Origin: Myxococcus landrumus
GTDB taxonomy: Bacteria; Myxococcota; Myxococcia; Myxococcales; Myxococcaceae
Assembly: GCF_017301635.1 (NCBI RefSeq)
Contig: NZ_CP071091.1
Span: forward strand, 9,354,501 to 9,418,500
Reading direction: 5' to 3'
DNA: 64,000 nucleotides
Position numbers and translations under genes: made by a program. Below the pieces are notes generated by a model. The model saw only the letters and a program-made list of their open reading frames with translations, searched no databases and was not told where the DNA came from. Below are positions 35,901 through 46,200 of this stretch, piece by piece (the first letter of the stretch is position 1; each line of letters starts with the position of its first letter).

Positions 35901-35933
35901 GGACCCGGCGCAATCCTCGCCTGCGCCGGGTCC
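35901..35933 (-). terminator. Strong hairpin after chitinase gene
   Basis: GGACCCGGCGCA pairs with TGCGCCGGGTCC, a perfect 12-bp stem with a nine-base loop, 14 bp beyond the chitinase stop. No U tract, but it is the most stable simple hairpin I found in the window and should insulate the chitinase from the helicase gene. Confidence 0.65.
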
Positions 35934-35946
35934 TGGGAGGGCGTGG

Positions 35947-37488
35947 CTACGGGTAGGTGTCCAGGTACGCCCGGTGGCTGTTGGAGAACTCGAAGTTGGT
36001 GAACCGGTCCCAGTTGATGGACCAGGTCATCAGCCCCTTGAAGCCGGGGTAGCCCGAGGGGTTGCGCAGCACGTAGCTGCCGCCGAAGGACTGGCCCTTG
36101 ATGAGATAGTCGAGCGCCCGGTGGACGGTGGACGGGCTCGTGTACCCACCACCCGCCGCCTGGGGCGAGGCGGGCAGGCCAATCAACACCTGGTCCGGGC
36201 GCAGCGCGGGGAACGTGTTGGCGGCGTTGCCTCCGACGGGGAAGCCGCGCAGCAGCATCTCCGCCATGGCCACGTGGAAGTCCGCCGTGCCCTGGGCGTA
36301 CGCGCGGCCGTCCAGCGCGGTGACGGTGCCGGTGTTGTAGTGCTGCACGTGCAGGTAGGTCAGCCTGTCTCGCAGGGCGTGGATGACCGGCAGGTATGCG
36401 CCCCAGGGGCCGCCGTACGCGGCCATGCCACCTTGGACGTACGCCGTCTCGGGGGCCATGGTGAGGACGAAGCCGGCGCCATTCTGGTTGAGCAGTTGGC
36501 GGGTGGCCTGGATGAGGTTGACGATGCGCGGCGTGGTGGGATTGCGGAAGTCGGTGTCGGTGCCGTTGAGCGACAGCGAGCTGCCTTCCAGGTCCAGGTC
36601 GAACCCGTCGAAGCCGTAGGTGCTGATGAGGGACTGCATCGAGTTGACGAAGGTCTGTCGCGCGGTGGCGTCCTCCAGGTGCACCGTGCCGTTGGCGCCG
36701 CCAATGGAGATGAGCACCTTGCGGCCCTGGCCCTTCAAGAAGGCGACGTCCGCCTTGAACTCGTCGACCGTCGAGTTGTACGGCACGAAGCCCATGTTGC
36801 CGGAGCCCGGGCCGCCCACCGGCTCCGCGAAGGCCACCTGGATGACGTTGTACTTGGTGGAGATGTCGCGCAGCCGGATGTTGCCCGAGCCGTTGTCGAA
36901 GTTGTGCCAGTAGCCCACGATGATTTTCTTCCCCGTGGGCCGGGGCCCATCCGTGGTGGTCGCGGAGAGGGCGCCGCTCGCCGGTGAGCGGTTGCCCGCG
37001 GCGTCCCGGGCCTTCACGGTGAAGGTGTACGCGGTCGCGGGCGTCAGTCCTCCCACGCTGGCGCTGGTGGTGTCGGTGGACGCGGCCGCCGTCGCGCCTC
37101 CGTTGACGAACACCTCGTAGCCGGTGACGCGCACGTTGTCCGTGGACGCATTCCAGGACAGCGTCACGCTGTCGCTGCTCACCCCCAGGGACGCCAGGCC
37201 CGTGGGCGTGGAGGGGGCTTCCGTGTCGGCGGGGGGATTGCCGGTCCGCGCCGTCCAGAGCGCCGGGACGTTGGGCGGCTCCCACCCGACGAGCGAGGTA
37301 TGCGGCTGCCGGCAGTCATAGCCCTTGCCCCCATGGGAGACGATGTCACCCGTGGCGTACTGGACATTGGGCGCCCACGCACCCCGGTCCGCCGCGAGGA
37401 CCCGCTCGGGCATCAGGAAGGCGAGCAGGGTCATGAGGACCACCAGGGTGGTGAGTCCCGCCCGGTGGAGAGGTCCTGGAAGCTGCAT
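35947..37488 (-). CDS. Secreted GH18 chitinase with chitin-binding and FN3 domains
   Basis: A 513-residue secreted enzyme. Its parts are a signal peptide (about 1-32, ending VLAA); a CBM5/12 chitin-binding domain (about 36-85: WAPNVQYATGDIVSHGGKGY ... W); a fibronectin type III domain (about 92-182, APSTPTGLASLGVS ... SATTTDG); and a GH18 barrel (about 190-513). The catalytic motif DGFDLDLE ends at Glu301, the proton donor, and the family's GYWHNFDNG and SIGG segments are present. It hydrolyses beta-1,4 chitin outside the cell, fitting a soil micropredator. The ATG at 37488 is chosen for the signal peptide and an AAAGG site nine bases upstream; earlier starts add a non-signal extension. Confidence 0.93.
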   Translation of the reverse strand: MQLPGPLHRAGLTTLVVLMTLLAFLMPERVLAADRGAWAPNVQYATGDIVSHGGKGYDCRQPHTSLVGWEPPNVPALWTARTGNPPADTEAPSTPTGLASLGVSSDSVTLSWNASTDNVRVTGYEVFVNGGATAAASTDTTSASVGGLTPATAYTFTVKARDAAGNRSPASGALSATTTDGPRPTGKKIIVGYWHNFDNGSGNIRLRDISTKYNVIQVAFAEPVGGPGSGNMGFVPYNSTVDEFKADVAFLKGQGRKVLISIGGANGTVHLEDATARQTFVNSMQSLISTYGFDGFDLDLEGSSLSLNGTDTDFRNPTTPRIVNLIQATRQLLNQNGAGFVLTMAPETAYVQGGMAAYGGPWGAYLPVIHALRDRLTYLHVQHYNTGTVTALDGRAYAQGTADFHVAMAEMLLRGFPVGGNAANTFPALRPDQVLIGLPASPQAAGGGYTSPSTVHRALDYLIKGQSFGGSYVLRNPSGYPGFKGLMTWSINWDRFTNFEFSNSHRAYLDTYP

Positions 37489-37871
37489 GGTGTTTGCCTT
37501 TCGGCTGGGAGAGGAGAGGGCCCGGAGGCACCGAGCCATGAGAGAGGCCCCCGTCATTTTTCGGGTCAACCCTCCCGGTTGCCGGGTGGCCAACGCTTGG
37601 ATGAGAGCGGTGCGCCACGGCGCGGGGCGGCTTGCACGTCCCGATTCCGCACGGATGGATTCAGGCGCGTGGGACGCGGAGGAAATCGCCCGGAAATTCC
37701 CCCGGATTTTTCGAACATCCCGGGTGAGTGCGGCCAGTCATTTCGCGGACTTGGCCCGGGTCGTCGAAAAAATCGAGACCCTGTCGATCGTTCCCCGGCT
37801 CATTCGACGAAGCGATAGAGGCCGGGAAGGACGCCGGTCAACGCAACCGCGAACCTGAGAGAGAGACAACG
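37489..37871. other. Divergent intergenic region
   Basis: A 383-bp stretch between the divergent chitinase and DGPF genes. It contains T-rich patches (CATTTTTCGGG near 37555; GGATTTTTCGAAC near 37703) unlike the surrounding coding DNA, so promoters are likely. No gene or clear binding site was found. Confidence 0.45.
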
Positions 37872-38294
37872 ATGCGATTCATGGTGCTGGTGAAGGCGAC
37901 GAAGGATTCGGAAGCGGGAACGATGCCGGAGCAGTCCCTGCTGGAGGCGATGGGGAAGTACAACGAGGAGCTGGTGAAGGCCGGCGTGCTGCTCGCGGGT
38001 GAGGGCCTCCACCCCAGCTCGAAGGGCGCGCGGGTTCGCTTCAACGGCTCCACGCGGACCGTGATTGACGGCCCCTTCGCGGAGACCAAGGAGCTGATCG
38101 CCGGCTTCTGGCTGTTCCAGGTGAAGTCGCTGGAAGAGGCCATCGAGTGGGTGAAGCGCTGCCCGAACCCGATGCTGGTCGAGTCGGAGATTGAGATTCG
38201 CCGCGTGTTCGACCCCGAGGACTTCGGCGCCGCGCTCACGCCCGAGCTCCAGGCGCAGGAAGAGAGCCTGCGCCAGCAGGTCGCGAAGAACTGA
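37872..38294 (+). CDS. DGPF/YCII-domain protein
   Basis: A 140-residue protein of the YCII-like DGPF group. MRFMVLVKATKDSEAG opens the ferredoxin-like fold, VIDGPFAETKELIAGFWLFQV carries the DGPF signature, and SLEEAIEWVKRCPNP follows. These proteins are small and cytoplasmic, and are often found beside ECF sigma factors (SigJ-type group); no sigma gene is adjacent here. Biochemical role unknown. ATG at 37872 follows GAGAGAGAC. A G+C-rich hairpin lies 26 bp after the stop. Confidence 0.88.
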   Translation: MRFMVLVKATKDSEAGTMPEQSLLEAMGKYNEELVKAGVLLAGEGLHPSSKGARVRFNGSTRTVIDGPFAETKELIAGFWLFQVKSLEEAIEWVKRCPNPMLVESEIEIRRVFDPEDFGAALTPELQAQEESLRQQVAKN

Positions 38295-38319
38295 GCAGTT
38301 GGTCATTTCAAGGAGGACG

Positions 38320-38349
38320 CACGGGCCCGGCTGAATCACCGGGCCCGTG
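38320..38349 (+). terminator. Perfect hairpin after DGPF gene
   Basis: CACGGGCCCGG, loop CTGAATCA, CCGGGCCCGTG: an 11-bp perfect stem, 26 bp downstream of the stop codon. A good terminator candidate although no U tract follows. Confidence 0.65.
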
Positions 38350-38760
38350 TGGAGTTGAGCGGAACGCTGGACACCGGAGTCAATCCACACCGGTGTGTCG
38401 TGGATGTCGCCATCGCGGGTGTCAAGTGACACGGGCGGTGCTTGTGTTTTGAAGGCTTTGTCCTGGCGGCATGGTCATCCTGGGCCATGAGCGCGAGACG
38501 TGTATCAACAATGGCTTGCATGCGTGGGTTCTTCCGCTGGGTCGCCAGGTCTCCTCCTCGGACGCCTCGTGGATTTCCCTCACAAATTGACGGGAATAGG
38601 TGTTTGTCCATTCGAGTGGGGATTTGCTCTCGAACGGACGTTCGTGCCTGTCTTTGAGTTGCAGGTGTGAGGGGGAGATGCAAGGAATGTCAGACCCCCC
38701 GTGCATAAAGCACGCGACTCAATCCATCCCAAGCTGTTCATGAAACTGTGAGGGTTCAGA
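38350..38760. other. Lower-GC region upstream of lipid-synthase operon
   Basis: About 410 bp with clearly lower G+C than its flanks and no gene I can support. It includes a perfect 12-bp palindrome CACACCGGTGTG at 38386-38397 and a nearby GACACCGG half-site, which could be an operator for the downstream operon. Open frames here (for example 38422-38706, minus) have no recognisable similarity or ribosome site. Confidence 0.45.
38386..38397. promoter_or_regulatory. 12-bp palindrome, possible operator
   Basis: CACACCGGTGTG is perfectly symmetrical and lies 364 bp before the first gene of the lipid-synthase operon. A second half-site, GACACCGG, lies at 38370-38377. The symmetry suits a dimeric regulator, but no regulator gene is adjacent. 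Confidence 0.3.
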
Positions 38761-40254
38761 ATGTCCCCGTCATCACGCCTGGGTTCCTTGTCGCATTCAC
38801 ACGTCCTGGAGCGGATTCGCCACTGCGCGGCGACTGTCACCCGGTATCCGCTCGACATCCTGACGCCCGAGGCGCAGTTGGAGGACGAGCTGGGAATCGA
38901 CTCCGTGAAGCTCGCGGAGATTGCCGCCGTCGTCGCGCGTGAGTTCGGCCTCGCGGTGGAGAAGCTGCCTCGGGGCGCCAAGGCGCGGACCTTGAGCCTC
39001 ATCGCCGAGCAGGTGGTGGCGCAGCTCGCGGACACGGCGCCCGCCCCCGTGCCCGCGGTGGTGGCCGTGGCTGCGTCCATTCCCGTCCCCGTGGCCGCGC
39101 CCATGGCCCCCCCGGTGGCCGGGCTTCCGTCGGACCTGGAGGCCCAGGTGCGCGCCGTGTTCGCCCGGGTGACGCGCTATCCGGAAGAGCTGCTGACGCC
39201 GGAGGCGGACCTGGAGGACGAGCTGGGCATCGACTCCGTCAAGCTGGCGGAGGTGCTGGCCGTGCTCGCCAAGGAGCTGCGCCTGGAGCTGGGGCCTCGG
39301 CCGTCGCGGCGGCTGCGCACGCTCTCCGCGGTGAGCGAGGAGATTCGTTCCCGCCAGGGGAGCCCGAGTGTGGCGCCCGTGGCGACGCAGGTGGCTCCGC
39401 CGCCGCCCGTCGTCGTCCGGCCGGCGCTTCCCTTTGAAGGGAAGGTGGCGCTCGTCACCGGCTCCGGGAAGGGGATTGGCAAGGTCATCGCCCAGCGGCT
39501 GGCCAGCGCGGGGGCGACGGTGGTGGTGAACTCGTTTCATTCCCGCGACGAGGGAGAGCGCACCGCGCAGGAGATTGTCGCCGCGGGGGGCAAGGCGCTG
39601 CACGTGTGGGGCTCCGTCGCGCAGGAGGAGCACCTGGAGCGGCTGTTCACCACCATCGCGGAGCGGCTGGGGGGCTTGGACTTCCTGGTGTGCAACGCGT
39701 CCAACGGGATGATTGGCCCGTTCGACCGCATCGCCCCGCGCGACTGGGACAAGGCGTTCCGCACGTGCGTCACGGGGACCTACGAGTGCGCCATGCGCGC
39801 CCGTCCCCTGATGGCGCGCCGTGGGGGCGGCGTCATCGTCACCATGTCGACCTCCATGTCGCAGCGGTACATGTATGACCTGGGCTGCCAGGGCGTGGTG
39901 AAGGCGGGCGTGGAGTCGCTCACGCGCTACCTGGCCGCGGAGCTCGCGCCGGAAGGCATCCGCACCAACTGCGTGTCGGCGGGCCCGGTGCATGGGGAGC
40001 TGCTGGGCATGTTCCCCAACGCGCCCGGGCGGGTGACGCGCTGGGAGGCCGCCACGCCGGGCGGGCAGCTCTGCACGGCGGATGACGTGGCGGACGTGAC
40101 GGAGCTGCTCCTGGGCCCGAAGACGCAGCGGGTGAACGGGGCCATCTGGGTGGTGGACGGCGGGCTCTCCGCGACGGTGGACGGCCTGTTGCCGGAGGGG
40201 CGGCCGCAAGCCAACGGGCACGACCTGCGGGCGCTGAGTGCACTGGATTCCTGA
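38761..40254 (+). CDS. Tandem acyl carrier protein/FabL-like reductase fusion
   Basis: A 497-residue protein. Two acyl carrier domains share DELGIDSVKLAE, with phosphopantetheine serines Ser48 and Ser159; this LGIDS form is typical of PUFA-synthase ACPs. They are joined by Ala/Pro/Val-rich linkers to a short-chain dehydrogenase (about 225-485) with TGSGKGIG at 233-240. The SDR best resembles FabL enoyl-ACP reductases (VCNASNGMIGPFDRI; MSTSMSQRY; AELAPEGIRTNCVSAGPV; WVVDGG). Aligned on Lys381, the FabL catalytic Tyr position is Leu374; the nearest tyrosines are 370 and 372. It starts 22 bp before the megasynthase and is surely its carrier. ATG at 38761 follows GTGAGGG. Confidence 0.85.
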   Translation: MSPSSRLGSLSHSHVLERIRHCAATVTRYPLDILTPEAQLEDELGIDSVKLAEIAAVVAREFGLAVEKLPRGAKARTLSLIAEQVVAQLADTAPAPVPAVVAVAASIPVPVAAPMAPPVAGLPSDLEAQVRAVFARVTRYPEELLTPEADLEDELGIDSVKLAEVLAVLAKELRLELGPRPSRRLRTLSAVSEEIRSRQGSPSVAPVATQVAPPPPVVVRPALPFEGKVALVTGSGKGIGKVIAQRLASAGATVVVNSFHSRDEGERTAQEIVAAGGKALHVWGSVAQEEHLERLFTTIAERLGGLDFLVCNASNGMIGPFDRIAPRDWDKAFRTCVTGTYECAMRARPLMARRGGGVIVTMSTSMSQRYMYDLGCQGVVKAGVESLTRYLAAELAPEGIRTNCVSAGPVHGELLGMFPNAPGRVTRWEAATPGGQLCTADDVADVTELLLGPKTQRVNGAIWVVDGGLSATVDGLLPEGRPQANGHDLRALSALDS

Positions 40255-40276
40255 ACATCGAATGGGGGACTTCACC

Positions 40277-43200
40277 ATGGGCTACTTCGCTGTCCCGTAC
40301 GTCATCCACTTCGATGACACGATGGCCTACGGGAGCCATCACTTCCTCACCAACTTCAAGTTCCAGTGCGCGGGCCGGGAGCACCTGCTCTTCAGTCCGC
40401 ACTTCTTCGAGGTGCCGGAGTTCCGCCGCGACTTCGACCGGGTGCTCCTGCTCACGCACGAGGGGTACTCGCGCAACCTGTCGCCCGCGAACCTGGGCGA
40501 CCGGCTGGTGGTGTTCACCTCGTTCGAGGCGCGGGGCGAGGTGTCGCTGCGCTTCTGCTTCCGGACGATGAAGTGGGACGGGACGCCCGTCGCCTGCGGC
40601 TACCAGACGGTGCTGTGCGCCGACAAGGAGACGGGGTTGCTCTGCCCGTTCCCCGAGTCGTTCCGCCCCTGCCTGGATTCGCTGGCGGGAATCTTCGAGC
40701 CCGAGGGGGCGCCCAGCGTCCGTGAGCGCGCGCTCAAGGGCAGCGCCGCGGCGCAGGAGCTGTTCCCGGAGTCGCTTCGGGCGCTGGCGAGACAGCTCCT
40801 CGCGGACCCGGCGTCGCTGGGGACCGCCCGCATCGTCGAGCTCCCAGGTGCCGCCGTGGCCGTGGCGAAGGCGCAGCCCGCGTGGGCGCTGCCAGCGGGG
40901 GCCCGAGCGTTCCTCTTCGCGGGGCAGGGCTCCTTCGAGCCCGAGCTGTTCGTGCGCCTGAAGGCGTTGCAGCCGGAGCTGCGCGAGGCGCTCGCGGCGG
41001 TGGAGGTCGTGGCGCGGCGTCATGGCTTCGAGCTGGGCGCGCTGCTCGCGGCGAGGGACGCGGCCGAGGTGGGACGCGCGCTAGAGCAGTCGCCCAGGTT
41101 GGACCAACTGGGCATCTTCCTGTCGGGGGTGTTGGGGGCGCGGTGGCTGGCGCGTCAGGGACAGGCTCCGGATGTCTTCGTGGGGCACAGCTTCGGAGAG
41201 ATTGCCGCGCTGACGGCGGCCGGAGCGCTGGACCTGAGCGCGGGAGCGGAGGTGGTGTGCCTGCGCATCCAGGCGCTCCGGGAGGTGCCGGATGACCTGG
41301 GCACGCTGGCGGCCATTGCGCTGGGGGAGTCGGAGACGGCCCGTGCCCTGTCCGAGTGTGGCGCGGCGCGGTTGGTCGTCGCGGGGAGGAATCACGCGAA
41401 GCAGACGGTGGTCGCGGGGCCTCGCGCGGAGCTCGAGCGGCTCCGGGCGCACCTGGAGCAGCGAGGGCAGGGCTTCACCTTCGTGGTGAGCCGCTATCCG
41501 TTCCACCATCGAGGTCTTCAGCCCGCGGCGAAGGTATTTCGCGAGGCCCTGGCGCGCATCGCGACGAGGCCGCCCGAGAAGCCCGTCTATTCGCCCATCG
41601 AGCGGCGGGTCTACACGGGGGCTCCGGGAGAGCTGGCGGAGGCGCTCGCGGCGCACCTGCTCAAGCCGTTCGACTTCCTGGGCACCATCGAGCTGCTGGC
41701 GCGCGCGGGGTGCACGCGCTTCCTGGACTGCGGGACGGCGGGCCGACTGGCGCGCATCGTCCAGCGCATCCTCCCGGAGAGCCAGACGCTGGAGGTGAGG
41801 GCCATCTCCGAGCTGCTCCCCGCGGAGGCTCCGACGGTGACCTCCGCCGAGGTGAAGCCAGAGGACGCGGCGATTGCCATCGTGTCCCTGGGGTGCATGT
41901 TCCCGGGAGGAGCGAAGGACCCGGACGCCTACTGGCGCAACATCCGCCAGGGCGTCAGCGGCATCGTCGACCCGGGGCTGGCCGAGCCCACGCTGGTGAT
42001 GGACTTCATGGGCCCCACGGGGACACCGGACCGGGCCTATACGCTGCTGGCGGGGGCTGTTCGGGATGAGGACCTGGTGGCTCCACCCGGAATGGAGCCG
42101 GCGCGCTTCCAGAAGTACGTGCGGGAGCAGAAGCTGCTGGCCATCGCCTTGGCGCAAGGCGTGGCGGGATTGGAGGGGCTCGTCGCGCGGGCACCCGGGC
42201 GCGTCCAGTGCTTGTTGGGGTCCACCGCGGAGGGCTCCGCCGAGTACGACGCCGCGCTGAGCGTGGAGGCGGGTGAGTCGCTCCTCCGCGCGAAGGGTGT
42301 GAGCGGCGCGGAGGTCGCGCTGCTGTCACAGGCGACGCGTGAGGTGTTGGGCGTCGAGGCGCGCTCCTCCGAGCTCGCGCCGCATCCGACGTTGCAGGCG
42401 GTGGTGGAGGACGTGGTGGGCCGGGGTGTCTCCTCGGTGTTGCTCGATGCCGCGTGTGCGTCGTCGCTGTACGCGATGGCGCTGGGGATGAAGTCGCTCC
42501 AGTTGGGGGAAGTGGACCTGGTGCTCGCGGGCGGGGTCTTCTCTCCGGGGCCTGGGAACAGTTGCCTCTTCTCCCAGTTCAACGGGCTCTCGGCGACGGG
42601 GAGCCGGCCGTTCGATGCGCGCGCCGATGGCGTCATCTTCGGCGAGGGCGCGGGAGTGGTCGGACTGATGCGGCTGCCGGACGCGCTCGCCGCGGGGCTC
42701 CGGGTTCGCGCCATCGTCCGAGGCACCGGGCTCTCCAGTGATGGGCGCAGCAGCTCCGCCAATGTCCCTCGAGTGGAGGGACAGGTGGCGGCGATGAACA
42801 CCTGCTACTCGGAGTCGGGCATCGACCCGGCGACCATCCAGTACCTGGAAGCGCATGGCACGGCCACGCCCGCGGGAGACGCCACGGAGCTGAAGTCGAT
42901 TGCACGTGTCTTCGGGGGAAAGCGCCAGGGCATCCAGCTCGCGAGCGTGAAGGCGCTGATTGGCCACGTGGGCTGGGCGGCGGGGGCCGCGTCGGTCATC
43001 AAGCTGTGCAAGGCGCTGGAGCACCGGCTCATTCCTCGGCAGTCGAACTTCGAGAAGGCGGGCAAGGAGCTGAGCGCGCTGGGCACGGACTTCGAGGTCT
43101 GCGTGCGCGAGCAGCCCTGGCCGGAGAATGGCGAGCACCCTCGGCGCGCCGCGACCAACGGCTTTGGGTTTGGCGGGACCAACGCGCACCTGGTGCTGGA

Positions 43201-46200
43201 GGAGTACCGGGGCGGGGCGGTGACGGGGCGGAGCGCGAAGTGGGCGGACGCCCTGGTCGTGGTGGCCGCCGAAGGGGTGTATCCCGATGTGCTCGGAGTG
43301 CCGAGGACGTCGGCGCCATCCCAGGTGGGGACGCGCTTCGATGCGGGGGCGTACCGGCCACCGTCCTCGGTGCGGCTGCTGCCGGACATCACCGAGGACA
43401 TGGACCTCACGCAGGGGCTCGCGCTCACGGCCGCCAGTGCGCTCGTCCAGAAGCTCGGGAACTTCGAGGAGCTGCGGATGGGGACGGCCATCGTGCTTGG
43501 GCTCGAGGGCAAGACGCGGCGAGGCGTGGAGGCCATCCAGCGGGTGCTGGCGTCCTCGACGCGAAGGAAGCTCCGGGAGCTGGTGCTTCGCACGCCCGAG
43601 CGCGCCGTGCTGCTGCCGTTGGCGGAGCGTCTGCACGACCTGGTGGTGGGCACGCTGCGTCCTTCGGGGCCGTACACGCTCCAGGGGATGATGGCCAACG
43701 TGACGCCTGGGCGCGTGGCCGGGGCGCTGGATGTGAAGGGCCCGAACTTCGTGGTGGATGCGGGAGCGGCTTCGCTGGCTGCCTCGCTGAAGGCCGCCCG
43801 AGGTGTGTTGGCGTCCGGCTTCGAGCTGGCGCTCGTGGGAGGGGCGCACGTCCTCCGTCCGGGGGCTGTCTCGGATGAGTCCTCGCTCTCGGAAGGCGTG
43901 ATGTTGCTGGCGGTGACCACCGCCGAGACGGCCGCGAAGCGGGGGCTGAAGGTGCTGTGCCAGCTGCAACTGTCGGAGACCCGGGGCCCGCGTGATTCGG
44001 CGGGGGTGGAGCTGCCGGCGCACTCGGCGAGAGAGGGCCTGGAGGTGTTGCGTGCCGTGCAGGCGGCGGCCGAGGGAAATGCCACCACGTTGCGCTTCCG
44101 CCCGGATGCCGCGAGCGGTGCACGTCTCGAGGTCCGGCTGACGCCGGTCGAGTCCGCGCGGAAGGTGGCCTCTCTGCCCGAGGTCGCTCCGCCAGCAACG
44201 CTGGGGCACGCGAGGACCGCGGAGAAGGTGTCCAGCCGCTCCAGCAGCGCGGCGCTGGCGGGCTCCTCTGGCGGCTCCATCCAGGAGGGGCCTCGCGTGG
44301 AGCGTGCTCCGGGCAACGCCGACGCAGCGGCACAGGCTCGGACCGCCGATGGCTTCGACCATGCCGCCGTCATTGGCTACCACGCCCCCGTGCTGGTCGC
44401 GCAGCCCGCTCGGGCGACGCGGTCGGCTCGACTCACGGGGCAGCGAGTCCTCTTCATCGCCCGGGACGAAGTCCTGGCGAAGGAGCTGGATGAACAGGCC
44501 CGACGCCTGGGGGCGGCCGAGTACCAGGTGGTCTTCGCCGGAGCCTCGGCGGGAGCGGGCCGGATTCACGGCATCGACACCTCGAGCGAGGAGCGCGCCG
44601 AAGCGGGCCTCCAGGCCCTGGGCTTCGAGCCGAGCCTCATCCTCGCGGTCCATCGTCTGGAGGCCGCGTCGAGCGAGGCCCGCGTCGTCGAGGACACGGC
44701 GCTGCGCCATGAAGCCCTGGAGTTGCTCTTCCTCGCGGCACGGCGCTCCTATGAGGGGCTGCTCGCTGGGAACATCGAGCTGATGAGCCTGTGCATCGGA
44801 GGCGTGGGGCTTCGTCGGGTCCTGCACCCGGTGACGGGGCTGTTCTCCGGGATGCTCAAGTCCATCGCGCGCGAAATCCCGGGGAGGAATGTCCGGGCCG
44901 TCGCGACCACCTGGCGTCCGCTCGGTGAGGCGATGGAACTGGCGCTCACGGAGCTGGGCTCGGAGGAGGAAGGAGGTCCCTCCGTCGAGGTCTGCTTCGA
45001 CGCCACGGCACGCTACGTCCGCCGGCTCCGTCCCACCACGACGCCCGCCACGGGAGACTCACGGCTCGATGCGAGCTCCGTGGTCCTGCTGACGGGAGGA
45101 GGGCGAGGCGTCACCGCGGTCCTCGCCGGAGCGCTCCTGAAGCGCTACGGCTGCACGGTGGTCCTGCTGGGTCGAAGCGACCCGGAGGGCGCCCCCGCGA
45201 GAGTGCTTCAGGCTTCGGACGAGCAGCTCTCCGAGGTGGAGCGGGAGTTCTACGCCACGGAGCTGGCTTCGAAGCCGGGCACCCGCATGCCGGAGCTGCG
45301 AGCCCGCTTCGAGCGGCACCTCGCCGTGCGAGAGCTGCGCGCCACGCTCGAGGGGCTCTCCCGTCTGCCGGGACGCATGGTCTACCGCGTGGCGGATGTC
45401 ACCCGCGCGGAGGACGTGGCGCGAGTGATGGATGAGCTGGTCGACGAGCACGGGCGGCTGGACCTGGTCGTCCACGGCGCCGGGACGCAGACCTCCAAGA
45501 AGCTGAACCGTCGGCGCCTCGCGGAGCTGCGAACGAACCTGGACACGAAGCTGCGAGGACTCCAGCAACTGCACTCGGCCAGCGCGAGCCGCTTCGGGCC
45601 GTCGGTGCCGTTCCATGTCCTCACGTCCGCGTTCAGCTTCATCGGGAATGACGGACAGGCGGACTACGGCGCGGCGAACGAGGCGCTGGACCGGCTCTGC
45701 GCCTGGGTGAGCGACCGCCGCACGGGGACGCCCTGGTGCAGCGTGGGCTGGCTCGCCTGGGATGGCATCGGCATGACCCGAGGCTCCGAGTACCGCGTGC
45801 TCGGAGCCAGCCGGAAGCTGCGAGGGATTCGCGCCGAGGAGGGCGAGGCGCTCTTCCTGCAACTCATCGAAGGCCAGCCGCGCGAAGCCATCAACGTGCA
45901 GCTCACCGAGAGCGAGCGGACGTTCTACGGCCTCACGTTGTTGCCGACGGCGGCGCCCGCGAGCCCCGCTCCCTCGAAGACGGTGCTCAAGGACCTGGTG
46001 GTGGACGCGGTCCAGGTGCCCTGCCTGGCGGACCACCTCGTCCGAGGGACGCCCACGCTGCCGGGTGCATGGGCGTTGGACCTGATGCTCCGAGCGGCGT
46101 TGGGAGACGGGCGGCCCGAGCTGCGCACCGTCTCCATCGAGGACGTCCGCTTCTCGCGCTTCATCCGGGTCAAGCCGGGAGGCCGCCAGGACCTGCGCGC

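Noticed and set aside
38422-38706. 94-codon minus-strand frame in the low-GC region
   Set aside because: No ribosome site, no recognisable domain and no conserved start; not enough to call a gene.
42326-44827. 833-codon minus-strand frame inside the megasynthase gene
   Set aside because: No motif and biased composition; the plus strand encodes KS and CLF domains with catalytic residues.
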